Shown here: one piece after another, positions 50,280 through 58,762 of the stretch
Layout of the letters: each line of letters starts with the position of its first letter
Numbering within the stretch: the stretch's first letter is position 1
Assembly (NCBI GenBank): GCA_041395325.1
Contig: JAWLAT010000018.1
Coordinates: 1 to 64,000 of the forward strand
Direction of reading: 5' to 3'
Length of the DNA stretch: 64,000 bases
Origin: JAWLAT01 sp041395325
GTDB taxonomy: Bacteria > Pseudomonadota > Gammaproteobacteria > Xanthomonadales > SZUA-5
Notes under the pieces: model-generated
The model's database searches: none
Told to the model about the DNA's origin: nothing
Seen by the model: the letters and a program-made list of their open reading frames with translations, nothing else
Translations under genes and position numbers: made by a program

Positions 50280-50701
50280 CGGCCGCGGCGCACCACGGCC
50301 AGTGTCAGGCGCGAGATGCATACCCGCGCCCCAGCCTCGTCGTGGATGTGGATCTCCCAGACCTGAGTGGTGCGACCGATGTGCACCGGGCTGGCCACAC
50401 CGGTCACCAGGCCGGCCCGGACCGCGCGCAAATGATTGGCGTTGATGTCCAGCCCGACGACCATGTGTTCTTCGTCGACCATCATTTGACCCGCCATGCT
50501 GCCCAGGGTCTCGGCCAGCGCCACCGAGGCACCGCCGTGCAGCAGGCCGAAGGGCTGTGTGGTGCGGCCATCGACCGGCATCGTGCCGGTCAGCGTGCCC
50601 TCACCCAGTTCGGTGAAGCAGATCCCCAGCTGATCCACCAGCGTGTTGCGGCTGAACTGATTCATCTGTTCCAGCGTGAAGCTGCGGCGCCAGGTGGCCA
50701 T
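50276..50701 (-). CDS. Hotdog-fold acyl-CoA thioesterase (PaaI/YdiI-like)
   Basis: A 141-residue thioesterase of the YdiI/PaaI class that hydrolyses acyl- or aroyl-CoA thioesters. The catalytic helix reads PFGLLHGGASVALAETLGSM with the conserved Glu, and the central strand MVVGLDINANHLRAV is typical. Activity may be as DHNA-CoA thioesterase (menaquinone pathway) or a general one; the genome's quinone type is unknown, so no symbol is given. ATG 50701 is the natural start. It is followed, with a 4-base overlap, by the 2Fe-2S reductase gene, whose link to CoA chemistry is unclear. Confidence 0.9.
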   Translation of the reverse strand: MATWRRSFTLEQMNQFSRNTLVDQLGICFTELGEGTLTGTMPVDGRTTQPFGLLHGGASVALAETLGSMAGQMMVDEEHMVVGLDINANHLRAVRAGLVTGVASPVHIGRTTQVWEIHIHDEAGARVCISRLTLAVVRRGR

Positions 50702-50871
50702 TGGGTCAGGTCCGAAAGCGAAGGATCGGCATGGTAACGGCCGGCCACGAGCAGGCCCAGTGAAGAACGAGGTGATGCAGGGAATGACCCGGGATCATTC
50801 TCAAAGGCACTCGCGCTTCCGCGAGAGACTAGATCCCCTGCTCCAGAACAACTGGGTACACTGCGCACCCG

Positions 50872-51693
50872 ATGAACGCCCCTCCGTCCCGCGAACCTGT
50901 CGAGTTGGCTGCCGAGCTGCCTGCCGGCGCTCTGGCCCGCGTGCGCTGGTGGCGTTATCTCTATCGCAGCCCCATGTTGGCGTGGCATCTGCTGATCCAC
51001 TTGCCAGTGGCGTTGCTGCTGATCAGCCTGCCCGGATCGACCCGACCGGGCAGCGCCGGCACCAGCCTCAGCGAGCGAGCCATCGGCTGGTGGTCGCGCG
51101 GCTTGCTGCGCGTGTTCGGCATGCGAACCCGTCGCATCGGTGAGCCGCATGCCACCGCCGCCCTGCTGGTGGCCAATCACATCAGCTGGCTGGACATCGA
51201 GCTGATTCACTCGCATCGAGCCGTGCATTTCGTCGCCAAGAGCGAGATCGGTGGCTGGCCACTGATCGGCTGGCTGGCCAGTCGCGCCGGCACCATCTAC
51301 CACCGTCGTGGCAGCACCCAGTCGCTGCAAAGCGTATCGGCGGTCATGGCCGAGCGCTTGCGTGCCGGCCACCCGGTGGGTGTATTTCCGGAAGGCGGCA
51401 CCGGCGATGGCAGCCACGTAAGGGTGTTCCACGCGCGAATTTTTCAGACTGCCCTCGATGCGGCGGTGCCGATTCAGCCGGTGGCATTGCGCTATCGCGT
51501 CGCCGGTCAGTTCAGCCCGTTCGTCGCCTTTGGCGATGGCGAGAGTTTCATGGGCAACTTTCTGCGGCTGCTCGGCGGCCCGCCGATCGAGGCCGAGACG
51601 CACTTTCTGCCGCTGGTGGCCGACGCCGGTGAAGGACGTCGCCGTCTGGCCGAGACCTGCCGGCAGCGCATCGCCGAGATTGTGCAGGGATGA
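50872..51693 (+). CDS. plsC: 1-acyl-sn-glycerol-3-phosphate acyltransferase
   Basis: Acylates lysophosphatidic acid in phospholipid synthesis; inner-membrane associated. The 273 residues contain the catalytic NHISWLD (H103-x4-D108), a glycerol-phosphate-binding FPEGGT (172-177), and membrane helices (AWHLLIHLPVALLLISLPG). The predicted start at 50872 has no Shine-Dalgarno, but a -10-like TACACT ends 9 bases before it, so a leaderless or near-leaderless transcript is possible. The next gene overlaps the stop by 4 bases (ATGA), showing coupling to a YheT-like hydrolase. Several paralogues exist in such genomes; this one may be specialised. Confidence 0.9.
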   Translation: MNAPPSREPVELAAELPAGALARVRWWRYLYRSPMLAWHLLIHLPVALLLISLPGSTRPGSAGTSLSERAIGWWSRGLLRVFGMRTRRIGEPHATAALLVANHISWLDIELIHSHRAVHFVAKSEIGGWPLIGWLASRAGTIYHRRGSTQSLQSVSAVMAERLRAGHPVGVFPEGGTGDGSHVRVFHARIFQTALDAAVPIQPVALRYRVAGQFSPFVAFGDGESFMGNFLRLLGGPPIEAETHFLPLVADAGEGRRRLAETCRQRIAEIVQG

Positions 51694-52694
51694 GCGGCCA
51701 GGCCTTCCAGCCACCGGCGTGGCTGCGCAACGCCCATATCCAGTCGGTGTTGGCTTCCAGCGGTCTGCGTGGCCGCTTCGCGCGTGGCCGCTTTCCACAG
51801 TTCAGCTCGCAGGCGCAGCCCCATCTGCTCGACTGCGGCAGCGGCGTGCGGCTGCAGGGCTTTCACTCCGAGCCCGTCAACCACGACGGACCCAGCCGTG
51901 GTCTGGTGGTGCTGATCCACGGCTGGGAGGGTTGCGCCGAATCCAGCTACATGCTCGCCATCGGTGGGCGACTGCAGGCGGCCGGCTACGGTGTGTTTCG
52001 GCTGCAGCTGCGGGACCACGGCGACACCCATCATCTGAACGAAGAATTGTTCCACTCCTGCCGGCTCGACGAAGTCGTCGGCGCGGTGGCGGCCATTGCG
52101 CAGCAGTTTCCGCAACGTCCCATGCTGATTGGCGGCTTCTCGCTGGGTGGCAACTTCGCCCTGCGGGTGGCCAATCAGGCGCAGGCTGCCGGACTGCCGC
52201 TGGTGGGCGCTGTGGCGGTCTGCCCACCGGTGGATCCGCAGCACACATTGGAAGCAATCGAGCGGGCGCCATTCATCTATGAGTGGTATTTCGTGCGCAA
52301 ATGGACGCGTTCGTTGAAGCGCAAGCAGGCGCTGTATCCGCATCGCTATGCCTTCGAAGACTGGTTGCGCCGCCCGACCTTGCGCGACCTGACTGATCGG
52401 CTGGTGCAGCAATACACCGACTTCGGGCAGTTGGAGAATTATCTGCGCGGCTACTCCATTGCGGGTGATCGGCTGGCCGGACTGCCCATTCCCACGACAA
52501 TCGTTGCCGCCGCCGATGACCCGGTGATTCCGGTCACCGACTTCCATCAGTTGCAGCTCGGCGGGCAGACCGAATTGCTGCTGACCCAGCATGGTGGGCA
52601 CTGCGGCTACATTCAGGGCCGCCGGCTGGAAAGCTGGATGGAAGAGCTGTTCCTGGATCGGGTTGAGCGCTACGCCGCTGCCGCCCGGCAATAG
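51690..52694 (+). CDS. Alpha/beta-fold hydrolase of the YheT family
   Basis: A 334-residue soluble hydrolase of the YheT/ABHD1-3 class. The nucleophile is S151 in GGFSLGGNF, the oxyanion region is LVVLIHGWEG, the catalytic Asp probably lies in VAAADDPVIPV and the His in QHGGHCGYIQG. Eukaryotic ABHD relatives act on phospholipids, and the translational coupling to plsC (4-base overlap, ATGA at 51690) supports a role in lipid turnover, but this is inference. Length agrees with the family. Confidence 0.9.
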   Translation: MSGQAFQPPAWLRNAHIQSVLASSGLRGRFARGRFPQFSSQAQPHLLDCGSGVRLQGFHSEPVNHDGPSRGLVVLIHGWEGCAESSYMLAIGGRLQAAGYGVFRLQLRDHGDTHHLNEELFHSCRLDEVVGAVAAIAQQFPQRPMLIGGFSLGGNFALRVANQAQAAGLPLVGAVAVCPPVDPQHTLEAIERAPFIYEWYFVRKWTRSLKRKQALYPHRYAFEDWLRRPTLRDLTDRLVQQYTDFGQLENYLRGYSIAGDRLAGLPIPTTIVAAADDPVIPVTDFHQLQLGGQTELLLTQHGGHCGYIQGRRLESWMEELFLDRVERYAAAARQ

Positions 52695-52832
52695 CGCTCC
52701 GGCTCCGCTGCACTGACCGTCATCCGACTTCGGTCTTCGAAGCGGCTCTGACGCGTTTGCGGTGACCCAGAGGTTCCCGGCGCCCAACGTGCGCTAACAT
52801 CCGCGCCCCCTTTGTCATCGGATGCATCCGCG

Positions 52833-54902
52833 ATGGACGACATTGAGCAGCTGATCGCCGGCGATCAACTGGAACCGGCCCGCGCGCAGCTGGATGCCAT
52901 CCGGCAGCGGCAACCGCGGCTGCCACGTCTGGCCTTCCTGGATGCCGTTCTCGCCGCGCGTGAAGGCCGCTTCCGAGAGGCCAGTGCGCTGCTGGTGGAA
53001 CTGTTGGCCGATGTGCCTGACCACGCCCTGGCGCAACTGCTGCAGGGCCGGCTGCAGCACCGCTTGGGCCAGCGCGAGGCCGCCGCAAGACGTTTTGACG
53101 ACGCGCTGACCCTGGATCCGCGACTCGCTGCCGGGGCCTTCACGCCGACCGAAATCGCGGTGCTCGATGCCGACATGCCCGCCTTGGCCCGGCGCTATCG
53201 GGACGCACTGGCCGCCGACGTTGAAGACATCGAGGCGCGCCTGGGACTGGCCGGACTGCTGCTGCGGCAGCAACAGTACTCGGTCTGCCTGTTCGAACTC
53301 GAACCGCTGTTGTCCAAGGCTCGACCGGTTACTGGTGCCGTCCAGTTGGCGGCCGTCGCCGAGATGTTGCAGGGACAGCACGCCCAGGCGCTGGACCGCC
53401 TGCAGGCTGTGGAAGAGCCACCACTGGCCTTCGCGCTGTTGCGCCTGCAGATCCTGTTCTGGGCTCGCCGCTTGCGCGACGCCGATGCGGTCGCCGAGGA
53501 GATCCTGCAGGAGCATCCGGATCTGGGCCAAGTGTGGGTGTTGCGGGGGGAGATCCTGCTGGCTGGCAGCGCGTTGATGCGGACCGTCGAGGCTGCGCAG
53601 GAAGCGCTGCGGCTGTGTCCGGAGCATGCGCGTGCCGTCCGGGCGCTGGCCCTGGCCACCATGCGAATGGGAGAGACCAATGCCGCCGAGTCCCTGGTTC
53701 GCCAGCATCTGCAGCGGCATCCGCATGATGCGGTCAGCTGGCGCATGTTGCTGGCGTTCCTGACCCATCAGCAGAACCACGAAGCGGCGATTGCAGCTGC
53801 TCGCCAATGGATTGAAGCCAGCCCCGACGAAGCCGACGCTCACGCCGATCTGTCGGCGCTGTTGGAACATGAAGGTGATCTGGACGCAGCGATGCAGACT
53901 GCCAGAGCGGCGTTGCGCCTGCGCAGTGATCACATCAATGCGCTGTTGGTGGCGGCGCGGGCCGAATTGCGCATCGGTCGGCCCGGGCCAGTGCTGGGTA
54001 AGCTGGATCGCGTGTCTCCCAGCGAACTCGAGCCCGGTCAGCGTGAGGCGCGACTGGTACTGCTGGCCCGGTCGGCCGATGCCCAGGGACAGTACGAGCA
54101 GGCCGTGCAGCGTTGGCGTGAGCGGCATTCGCAAACGCCCTATCTCAGCCCGACGGCCTTGTTGCCGAAGGCTGCCACGCTCAATATGCCGCCGGCGGCC
54201 CCGCCATTGCCCCAGCACAGCGATCGCGTCGCTTTCCTGCTCGGTCTGCCCGGTAGCGGCGTGCAGCACCTGGCGGCGTCACTGCAGCGGCATCCGGCGC
54301 TGGCAGTCATGACCGATCGCTTCGGCGGCCCCACGCTGCGCCACGATGGCTTCAGCCAACCGGACTGGCTGGGCTTTGCACAGGGACTGAGCGAGGGTCA
54401 GGCGCTGATTCTGCGCCGGCGCTGGCGCAAGGCGGTCGCCCGCACCGGTCAGCTGCCCACCGCGCGGCTGCTGATTGACTGGATGCCGTTCGCGGACTTG
54501 CTCAGCTACACGGCGCTGGCGCGGGTGTTTCCGGGTGCGCCAGTCATCGTGGTCGAGCGCAATCCGGCCGATTGTCTGCTCGACTGGCTGGCGTTCCCGG
54601 GCATGCATCGGCTGCGCTTCGATTCGCCGGCACAGGCGGGCGAGTGGCTGGCCATGGGCCAGGGTCATCTGTCTGCGATTGCCGCCAGTGACCGTTCGCC
54701 GATCATTCGTGTGGCCTTCGAAGATCTGCTGGAACGGCCCGAGCAGGCCTTCGCCGATTTGCTCAAGGCGCTGCAGGTGGACCCCGCCGGCGCCAGCTTC
54801 CGTTGCGAGCGTACGCTGGGGGATCTGAGCGGCTTCCATGGCAACGGTCACGGCCAGGCCTATGCCGAGGCGCTGGCCGAAGGGCTGGCCTACTTTCGTT
54901 GA
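52833..54902 (+). CDS. TPR-repeat protein with C-terminal sulfotransferase domain
   Basis: A 689-residue cytoplasmic protein. Residues about 1-430 are helical TPR-like repeats (EALRLCPEHARAVRALALAT; AADVEDIEARLGLAGLLLRQ). From about residue 460 a sulfotransferase-type domain begins: FLLGLPGSGVQHLAASLQRH (5'-phosphosulfate loop), VIVVERNPADCLLDWLAFP (3'-phosphate loop) and a final RVAFEDLLERPEQAFADLLK. TPR-sulfotransferase fusions are widespread but their acceptors are unknown. The nominal frame opens at TTG 52812, but ATG 52833 is the first credible start. It is not in an operon with its neighbours. Confidence 0.85.
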   Translation: MDDIEQLIAGDQLEPARAQLDAIRQRQPRLPRLAFLDAVLAAREGRFREASALLVELLADVPDHALAQLLQGRLQHRLGQREAAARRFDDALTLDPRLAAGAFTPTEIAVLDADMPALARRYRDALAADVEDIEARLGLAGLLLRQQQYSVCLFELEPLLSKARPVTGAVQLAAVAEMLQGQHAQALDRLQAVEEPPLAFALLRLQILFWARRLRDADAVAEEILQEHPDLGQVWVLRGEILLAGSALMRTVEAAQEALRLCPEHARAVRALALATMRMGETNAAESLVRQHLQRHPHDAVSWRMLLAFLTHQQNHEAAIAAARQWIEASPDEADAHADLSALLEHEGDLDAAMQTARAALRLRSDHINALLVAARAELRIGRPGPVLGKLDRVSPSELEPGQREARLVLLARSADAQGQYEQAVQRWRERHSQTPYLSPTALLPKAATLNMPPAAPPLPQHSDRVAFLLGLPGSGVQHLAASLQRHPALAVMTDRFGGPTLRHDGFSQPDWLGFAQGLSEGQALILRRRWRKAVARTGQLPTARLLIDWMPFADLLSYTALARVFPGAPVIVVERNPADCLLDWLAFPGMHRLRFDSPAQAGEWLAMGQGHLSAIAASDRSPIIRVAFEDLLERPEQAFADLLKALQVDPAGASFRCERTLGDLSGFHGNGHGQAYAEALAEGLAYFR

Positions 54903-55016
54903 TGGCTCAGCCTTGCGTGGGTTGAACTCCAGCCACCTGACCGCCATAAGAGTGGGTTAACGGCCGTGGCAGGGGAGGCTGCCCGGACAACAGTTCTGGA
55001 CAGACAGGAGGTCACG

Positions 55017-55634
55017 ATGCTGCTGATGAGCGGAAGTTTTGCCCACGGCCTGCCGATCCCGGCGGAGTTCGCCTTTGGACGCCTCGATCCGGAAGCGCCG
55101 ATGGCGTTGTCGGACAATCGCAACCCGCACCTGGCCTGGCGCGAGGTGCCTGCAGGCACGCGTTCCTTCGCGTTGTTGTGCGTGGACACCGAGGTGCCGA
55201 CCGTATTTGACGACGCCAATCAGGCGGGCCGCAGCATTCCGGCCGATTTGCCGCGGCAGGATTTCATTCACTGGGTGATGATTGATCTGCCCGCCGATCT
55301 GCGAGAGATCCCCGCCGGCAGTTGCGCCGATGGCGTGGTCAAGGGCGGCAATCGCGCACCCAATGGCCCACCGGGCAGTCGGCAGGGCCTGAATGACTAT
55401 GGTGGCTTCATGGGTGATGGCGACTACTACGGCTATGACGGCCCGTGCCCGCCGTGGAATGACGAGCGCGTACATCGCTACGAGTTCCGGCTCTACGCGC
55501 TTGATGTCGCTCGGTTGCCGATCGAGAAGTCGGACTTCACCGCCAGCGACGTGCTGGCCGCCATCGACGGCCATGTGCTGGCCCAGGCCGAGGTGGTCGG
55601 GACCTACACGCTGAATCGTCAGCCGCAGGGCTGA
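55017..55634 (+). CDS. YbhB/YbcL (PEBP/Raf kinase inhibitor-like) protein
   Basis: A 205-residue protein of the phosphatidylethanolamine-binding superfamily. Key segments: NRNPHLAWREVPAGTRSFAL, CVDTEVPTVFDDANQAGRSI, DFIHWVMIDLPADLREIPAG, and the YGYDGPCPPWNDERVHRY stretch, which covers the ligand-pocket PCPP-x(4)-RYHF-type motif. AGGAGG lies 5 bases before ATG 55017; a second ATG is at 55026. No signal peptide is seen. The gene converges on holC with only 6 bases between, an unusual tight packing. Ligand unknown. Confidence 0.9.
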   Translation: MLLMSGSFAHGLPIPAEFAFGRLDPEAPMALSDNRNPHLAWREVPAGTRSFALLCVDTEVPTVFDDANQAGRSIPADLPRQDFIHWVMIDLPADLREIPAGSCADGVVKGGNRAPNGPPGSRQGLNDYGGFMGDGDYYGYDGPCPPWNDERVHRYEFRLYALDVARLPIEKSDFTASDVLAAIDGHVLAQAEVVGTYTLNRQPQG

Positions 55635-55640
55635 GCGCGA

Positions 55641-56057
55641 TCAGAGCCGTACCAGCTCCGGCTTGATACCTCTGGCCTGATAGGCCCGCCAGCGCTGGCG
55701 GGCCTGCTGCTGGCCGGACGGATCGCCGGGGATCAGCTCCAGAACGCGTTCGGCCGCCGTGGTCACGGCTGCGCTGCGTTGATTGATCACCACTGGCCGT
55801 GCGCCCGGGGCATGGGGGGACGGCAGAATCAGCACCGGACAGGCCTGATCATCGTCCTGTCCGGAGATCTGGTGGGGGATGAAACTGTCGGCCGGCGTCT
55901 CCCACAGGCGTCGGTCCACCAGGGCGGCGGTGGCAGAGTCATCGACCAGCCAGGCGACCCGCTCGCCGCGCTCATAGCATTGCGACACCAGTCCCAGCAG
56001 GCAGGCCTGCGGGTCGTCGGCAAAGCGGGTTTCCGGCTGGTAGAAGCGAACCTGCAC
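55641..56057 (-). CDS. holC: DNA polymerase III chi subunit
   Basis: Clamp-loader accessory subunit chi that links the replisome to SSB; 138 residues, normal length. Sequence VRFYQPETRFADDPQACLLG, the hydrophobic core GERVAWLVDDSATAALVDRR, LWETPADSFIPHQ and CPVLILPSP match the family. The start appears to be GTG 56057, 7 bases after the pepA stop; no ATG is available. The pepA-holC order is standard for gammaproteobacteria, but valS, which normally follows, is absent; a convergent PEBP gene stands there instead. Confidence 0.93.
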   Translation of the reverse strand: MQVRFYQPETRFADDPQACLLGLVSQCYERGERVAWLVDDSATAALVDRRLWETPADSFIPHQISGQDDDQACPVLILPSPHAPGARPVVINQRSAAVTTAAERVLELIPGDPSGQQQARQRWRAYQARGIKPELVRL

Positions 56058-56064
56058 GCGCGTC

Positions 56065-57534
56065 TCAGGCCTGCTGCGAGAGCCACTCGACCAGCAGACC
56101 TACCGGCCGGCCCGTCGCATTGCCCTTGCGGCCGCTGTCCCAGGCACTGCCGGCGATGTCCAGGTGGGCCCAGCGCAAGCCTTCCGTGAAGCGCGACAGG
56201 AAGCAGCCGGCGGTGATGGCGCCGGCCCACTTGCCGCCGATGTTGGCCATGTCGGCGAAGCCACTTTCCAGCTGCGACTGGTAGTCGTCCCACAACGGCA
56301 GACGCCAGGCGCGGTCGTGACTGTGCTCGCCAGCCTGCAGCAGCTCGGTGGCCAGTTCCTCGTCATGGCTCATCAAACCCGTGGCGTGCGAACCCAGCGC
56401 CACGACGCAGGCGCCGGTCAAAGTGGCGATGTCGATGATCGCCGCGGGTTCGAAGCGCCGCGCATAGGTCAGGGCGTCGCAAAGGATCAAGCGGCCTTCG
56501 GCGTCGGTGTTGAGCACCTCGACCGTCAGACCGGAGAGCGTCGTGACCACGTCTGAAGGGCGATAGGAATTGCCGTCCGGCATGTTCTCCACCGCGGCGA
56601 CCACGCCCACCAGGTTGATCGGCAACTGGAGCCGGTTGACCGCTTCCATGACGCCGAAAACCGTGGCCGCACCGCACATGTCGAACTTCATCTCCTCCAT
56701 GCCCGCTCCGGGCTTGAGCGAGAGGCCGCCGCTGTCGAAGGTGATGCCCTTGCCGACCAGTACCTGCGGCTTGTGCGACTTGGGCGCGCCCTCGTAGCGC
56801 AGCACGATCAGTTTGGGTGGGTTGGCGCTGCCCTGGGCAACGGCCAGCAGCGAGCCCATGCCCAGCGACTGCATCTGCGCGCGGTCCAGTACCTCGCAAT
56901 TCAGATGCGGATGCCGATCGGCCATGTGGCCGGCTTCTTCGGCCAGATAGGCCGGATTGCAGATGTTCGGCGGCAGATTGCCGAGTTCGCGCGTCACCCG
57001 GATACCGGCAGCGATCGCCTCGGCGCGGGCTGGCAGACCAGCATCGACGTCCTGTGCCGGGACCTGCACCTGCTTCAGCTTCGGGCCTTCCGGGCGGCTC
57101 TTGAAGGTGCGGTCGTAGCGATAGCAGCCATGATCAATGGCCAGCAGAGTCTGCAGCGTGCGCCACTGGCTGTCGCGTCCGGGCACATCGACTTCGCTCA
57201 GGTAGACCGCCGCACTCTCGGCCGGCAGCGCACGCAGCTGCTTGGCCACTTCGCGCACGGCGCGCAGATAACGTGGGGCATCGAACTTCTTCTGTTCGCC
57301 CAGGCCCACCACCAGCACGCGCGGGCTTTGCAGGCCGGGCAGACCGTGCAGCACCGTCACCGCGCCAACACGCGACGGCAAGTCGCCGGATTCCAGCAGC
57401 GCCTTCAGTCGACCACCGCAAGCCTCATCGATGGCCGCACCGGCGCCGCTGAAGACGCGGTCATCGTAAAGGCCAACGACGACAGCGGCCGTATCGACCT
57501 GCTGCGGCCGTTGCTGGGTCAACTGAAATTCCAT
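56065..57534 (-). CDS. pepA: Leucyl aminopeptidase
   Basis: Cytosolic M17 zinc/manganese aminopeptidase, 489 residues. The family signature NTDAEGRLIL carries metal ligands, and the earlier GKGITFDSGGLSLKPGAGME plus MKFDMCGAATVFGVMEAV provide the lysine and aspartate ligands and catalytic site. ATG 57534 has GAGGAG 8 bases upstream; the frame runs to 57600 without one. It is divergent from lptF across 121 bases, and holC follows 7 bases on. PepA in some bacteria also binds DNA at Xer sites; xerD lies close by here, but no inference beyond that is warranted. Confidence 0.96.
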   Translation of the reverse strand: MEFQLTQQRPQQVDTAAVVVGLYDDRVFSGAGAAIDEACGGRLKALLESGDLPSRVGAVTVLHGLPGLQSPRVLVVGLGEQKKFDAPRYLRAVREVAKQLRALPAESAAVYLSEVDVPGRDSQWRTLQTLLAIDHGCYRYDRTFKSRPEGPKLKQVQVPAQDVDAGLPARAEAIAAGIRVTRELGNLPPNICNPAYLAEEAGHMADRHPHLNCEVLDRAQMQSLGMGSLLAVAQGSANPPKLIVLRYEGAPKSHKPQVLVGKGITFDSGGLSLKPGAGMEEMKFDMCGAATVFGVMEAVNRLQLPINLVGVVAAVENMPDGNSYRPSDVVTTLSGLTVEVLNTDAEGRLILCDALTYARRFEPAAIIDIATLTGACVVALGSHATGLMSHDEELATELLQAGEHSHDRAWRLPLWDDYQSQLESGFADMANIGGKWAGAITAGCFLSRFTEGLRWAHLDIAGSAWDSGRKGNATGRPVGLLVEWLSQQA

Positions 57535-57655
57535 GGTCAGCACTCCTCGCTGGGCATTGGGGACAGGATGGAAAGCGGCCGTGGGACAGCCGGCAGTCAA
57601 GCCTTGCAGTGTACCCTACGCCGCCCTTGTCGCCTTTTCCGGACGCCTCCTGCGC

Positions 57656-58762
57656 ATGCGCGCCCGTATCGCCGATCGCTACCTCAGCCGGGAAATCTGG
57701 AGCGCTTTCAGTGGCGTGGCGATCCTGCTCGTGCTGGTCACCTTCGGTGGTCTGCTGACCGATGTGCTGAACAAGGTGTCGCGCGGCCGCATCCCGGCCG
57801 AACTGGTGCTCAATCAGTTGCTGTTGCGCATCCCGCTGGCATTGAGCCTGCTGTTGCCGCTGGCCGGCTTCGTCGCCGTGATGCTGGCCTTCGGTCGGCT
57901 CTATCGGGACAGCGAGATGGCGGTGCTGGCGGCCGCTGGCTATGGCGCCCGGCGGCAACTGCGGGTGGTCTTCAATTTCGGGCTGTTCATTGCCGCCGCG
58001 CTGTTGGCGCTGGGGCTGTACCTGGTGCCCTCGGCGGCGCTGGAAGCCCAGCGGCAGATCGATGAGGTACGTCAGCGCACGCCGGTGACCGGGCTGGAGG
58101 CGGGACGCTTTGTTGATCTGCCCGATGGCGGCGGTGTGGTGTTTCTGGGTGAGTACGACGGTGAGGCGAATCGCTTCGCCGAGCTGATCCTGGTCCGCGA
58201 CAGTGACGGTCAGGTCGAGTGGCTGGCGTCCGATGCCGGCCAGCTGATTCCCACCGAACTCGATCAGCCGTTGCGCTTTCAACTGGCCGCTGGCGAACGT
58301 ACGACCGTCGATGTGGAACAGCGCCGGGTGCTGCGGGTCAGCTATGAGGAGGCCATGCTGACGGTGCCGCGGGTCGAGCGGCAGGCCGACGAAGAAGGGA
58401 TGGATCGTCGCTCGACGCTGGCGCTGTTGTCGGACGACTCACGCCGTGCCCAGGTCGAACTGGATACCCGGCTGGCGCCCGCCGCCGCTGCCTTCCTGCT
58501 GGTGCTGATGGCACCGTTGCTGGCGCGCTCGGCGCCGCGACAGGCCCGCTATGACCGGATCGTCATCGCCGTGCTGCTGTACCTGGCCTACAGCAATCTG
58601 CAGGGTCTGGCGCGGACCTGGTACGAACTGGAGGTCACACCGTCGGCGCTGGGCCCGCACTGGGTCCACGGCGTCTTGCTGTTGCTGGTGATCGCGGCCT
58701 GGCTGCCGGTGTGGTGGCAGGCCCGCCGCGAAAGGCGCCTGCTGAGCGGGTTGCGCCGATGA
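57656..58762 (+). CDS. lptF: LPS export ABC transporter permease LptF
   Basis: Inner-membrane subunit of the LptB2FG complex that extracts lipopolysaccharide from the membrane; 368 residues. The start MRARIADRYLSREIWSAFSG, three N-terminal helices, a periplasmic beta-jellyroll-type domain (VTGLEAGRFVDLPDGGGVVF...) and three C-terminal helices fit the family. ATG 57656 is preferred over the frame opening at 57533, which would overlap the pepA start and lacks homology. Overlaps lptG by 4 bases. The divergent pepA/lptFG layout is conserved in gammaproteobacteria. Confidence 0.95.
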   Translation: MRARIADRYLSREIWSAFSGVAILLVLVTFGGLLTDVLNKVSRGRIPAELVLNQLLLRIPLALSLLLPLAGFVAVMLAFGRLYRDSEMAVLAAAGYGARRQLRVVFNFGLFIAAALLALGLYLVPSAALEAQRQIDEVRQRTPVTGLEAGRFVDLPDGGGVVFLGEYDGEANRFAELILVRDSDGQVEWLASDAGQLIPTELDQPLRFQLAAGERTTVDVEQRRVLRVSYEEAMLTVPRVERQADEEGMDRRSTLALLSDDSRRAQVELDTRLAPAAAAFLLVLMAPLLARSAPRQARYDRIVIAVLLYLAYSNLQGLARTWYELEVTPSALGPHWVHGVLLLLVIAAWLPVWWQARRERRLLSGLRR

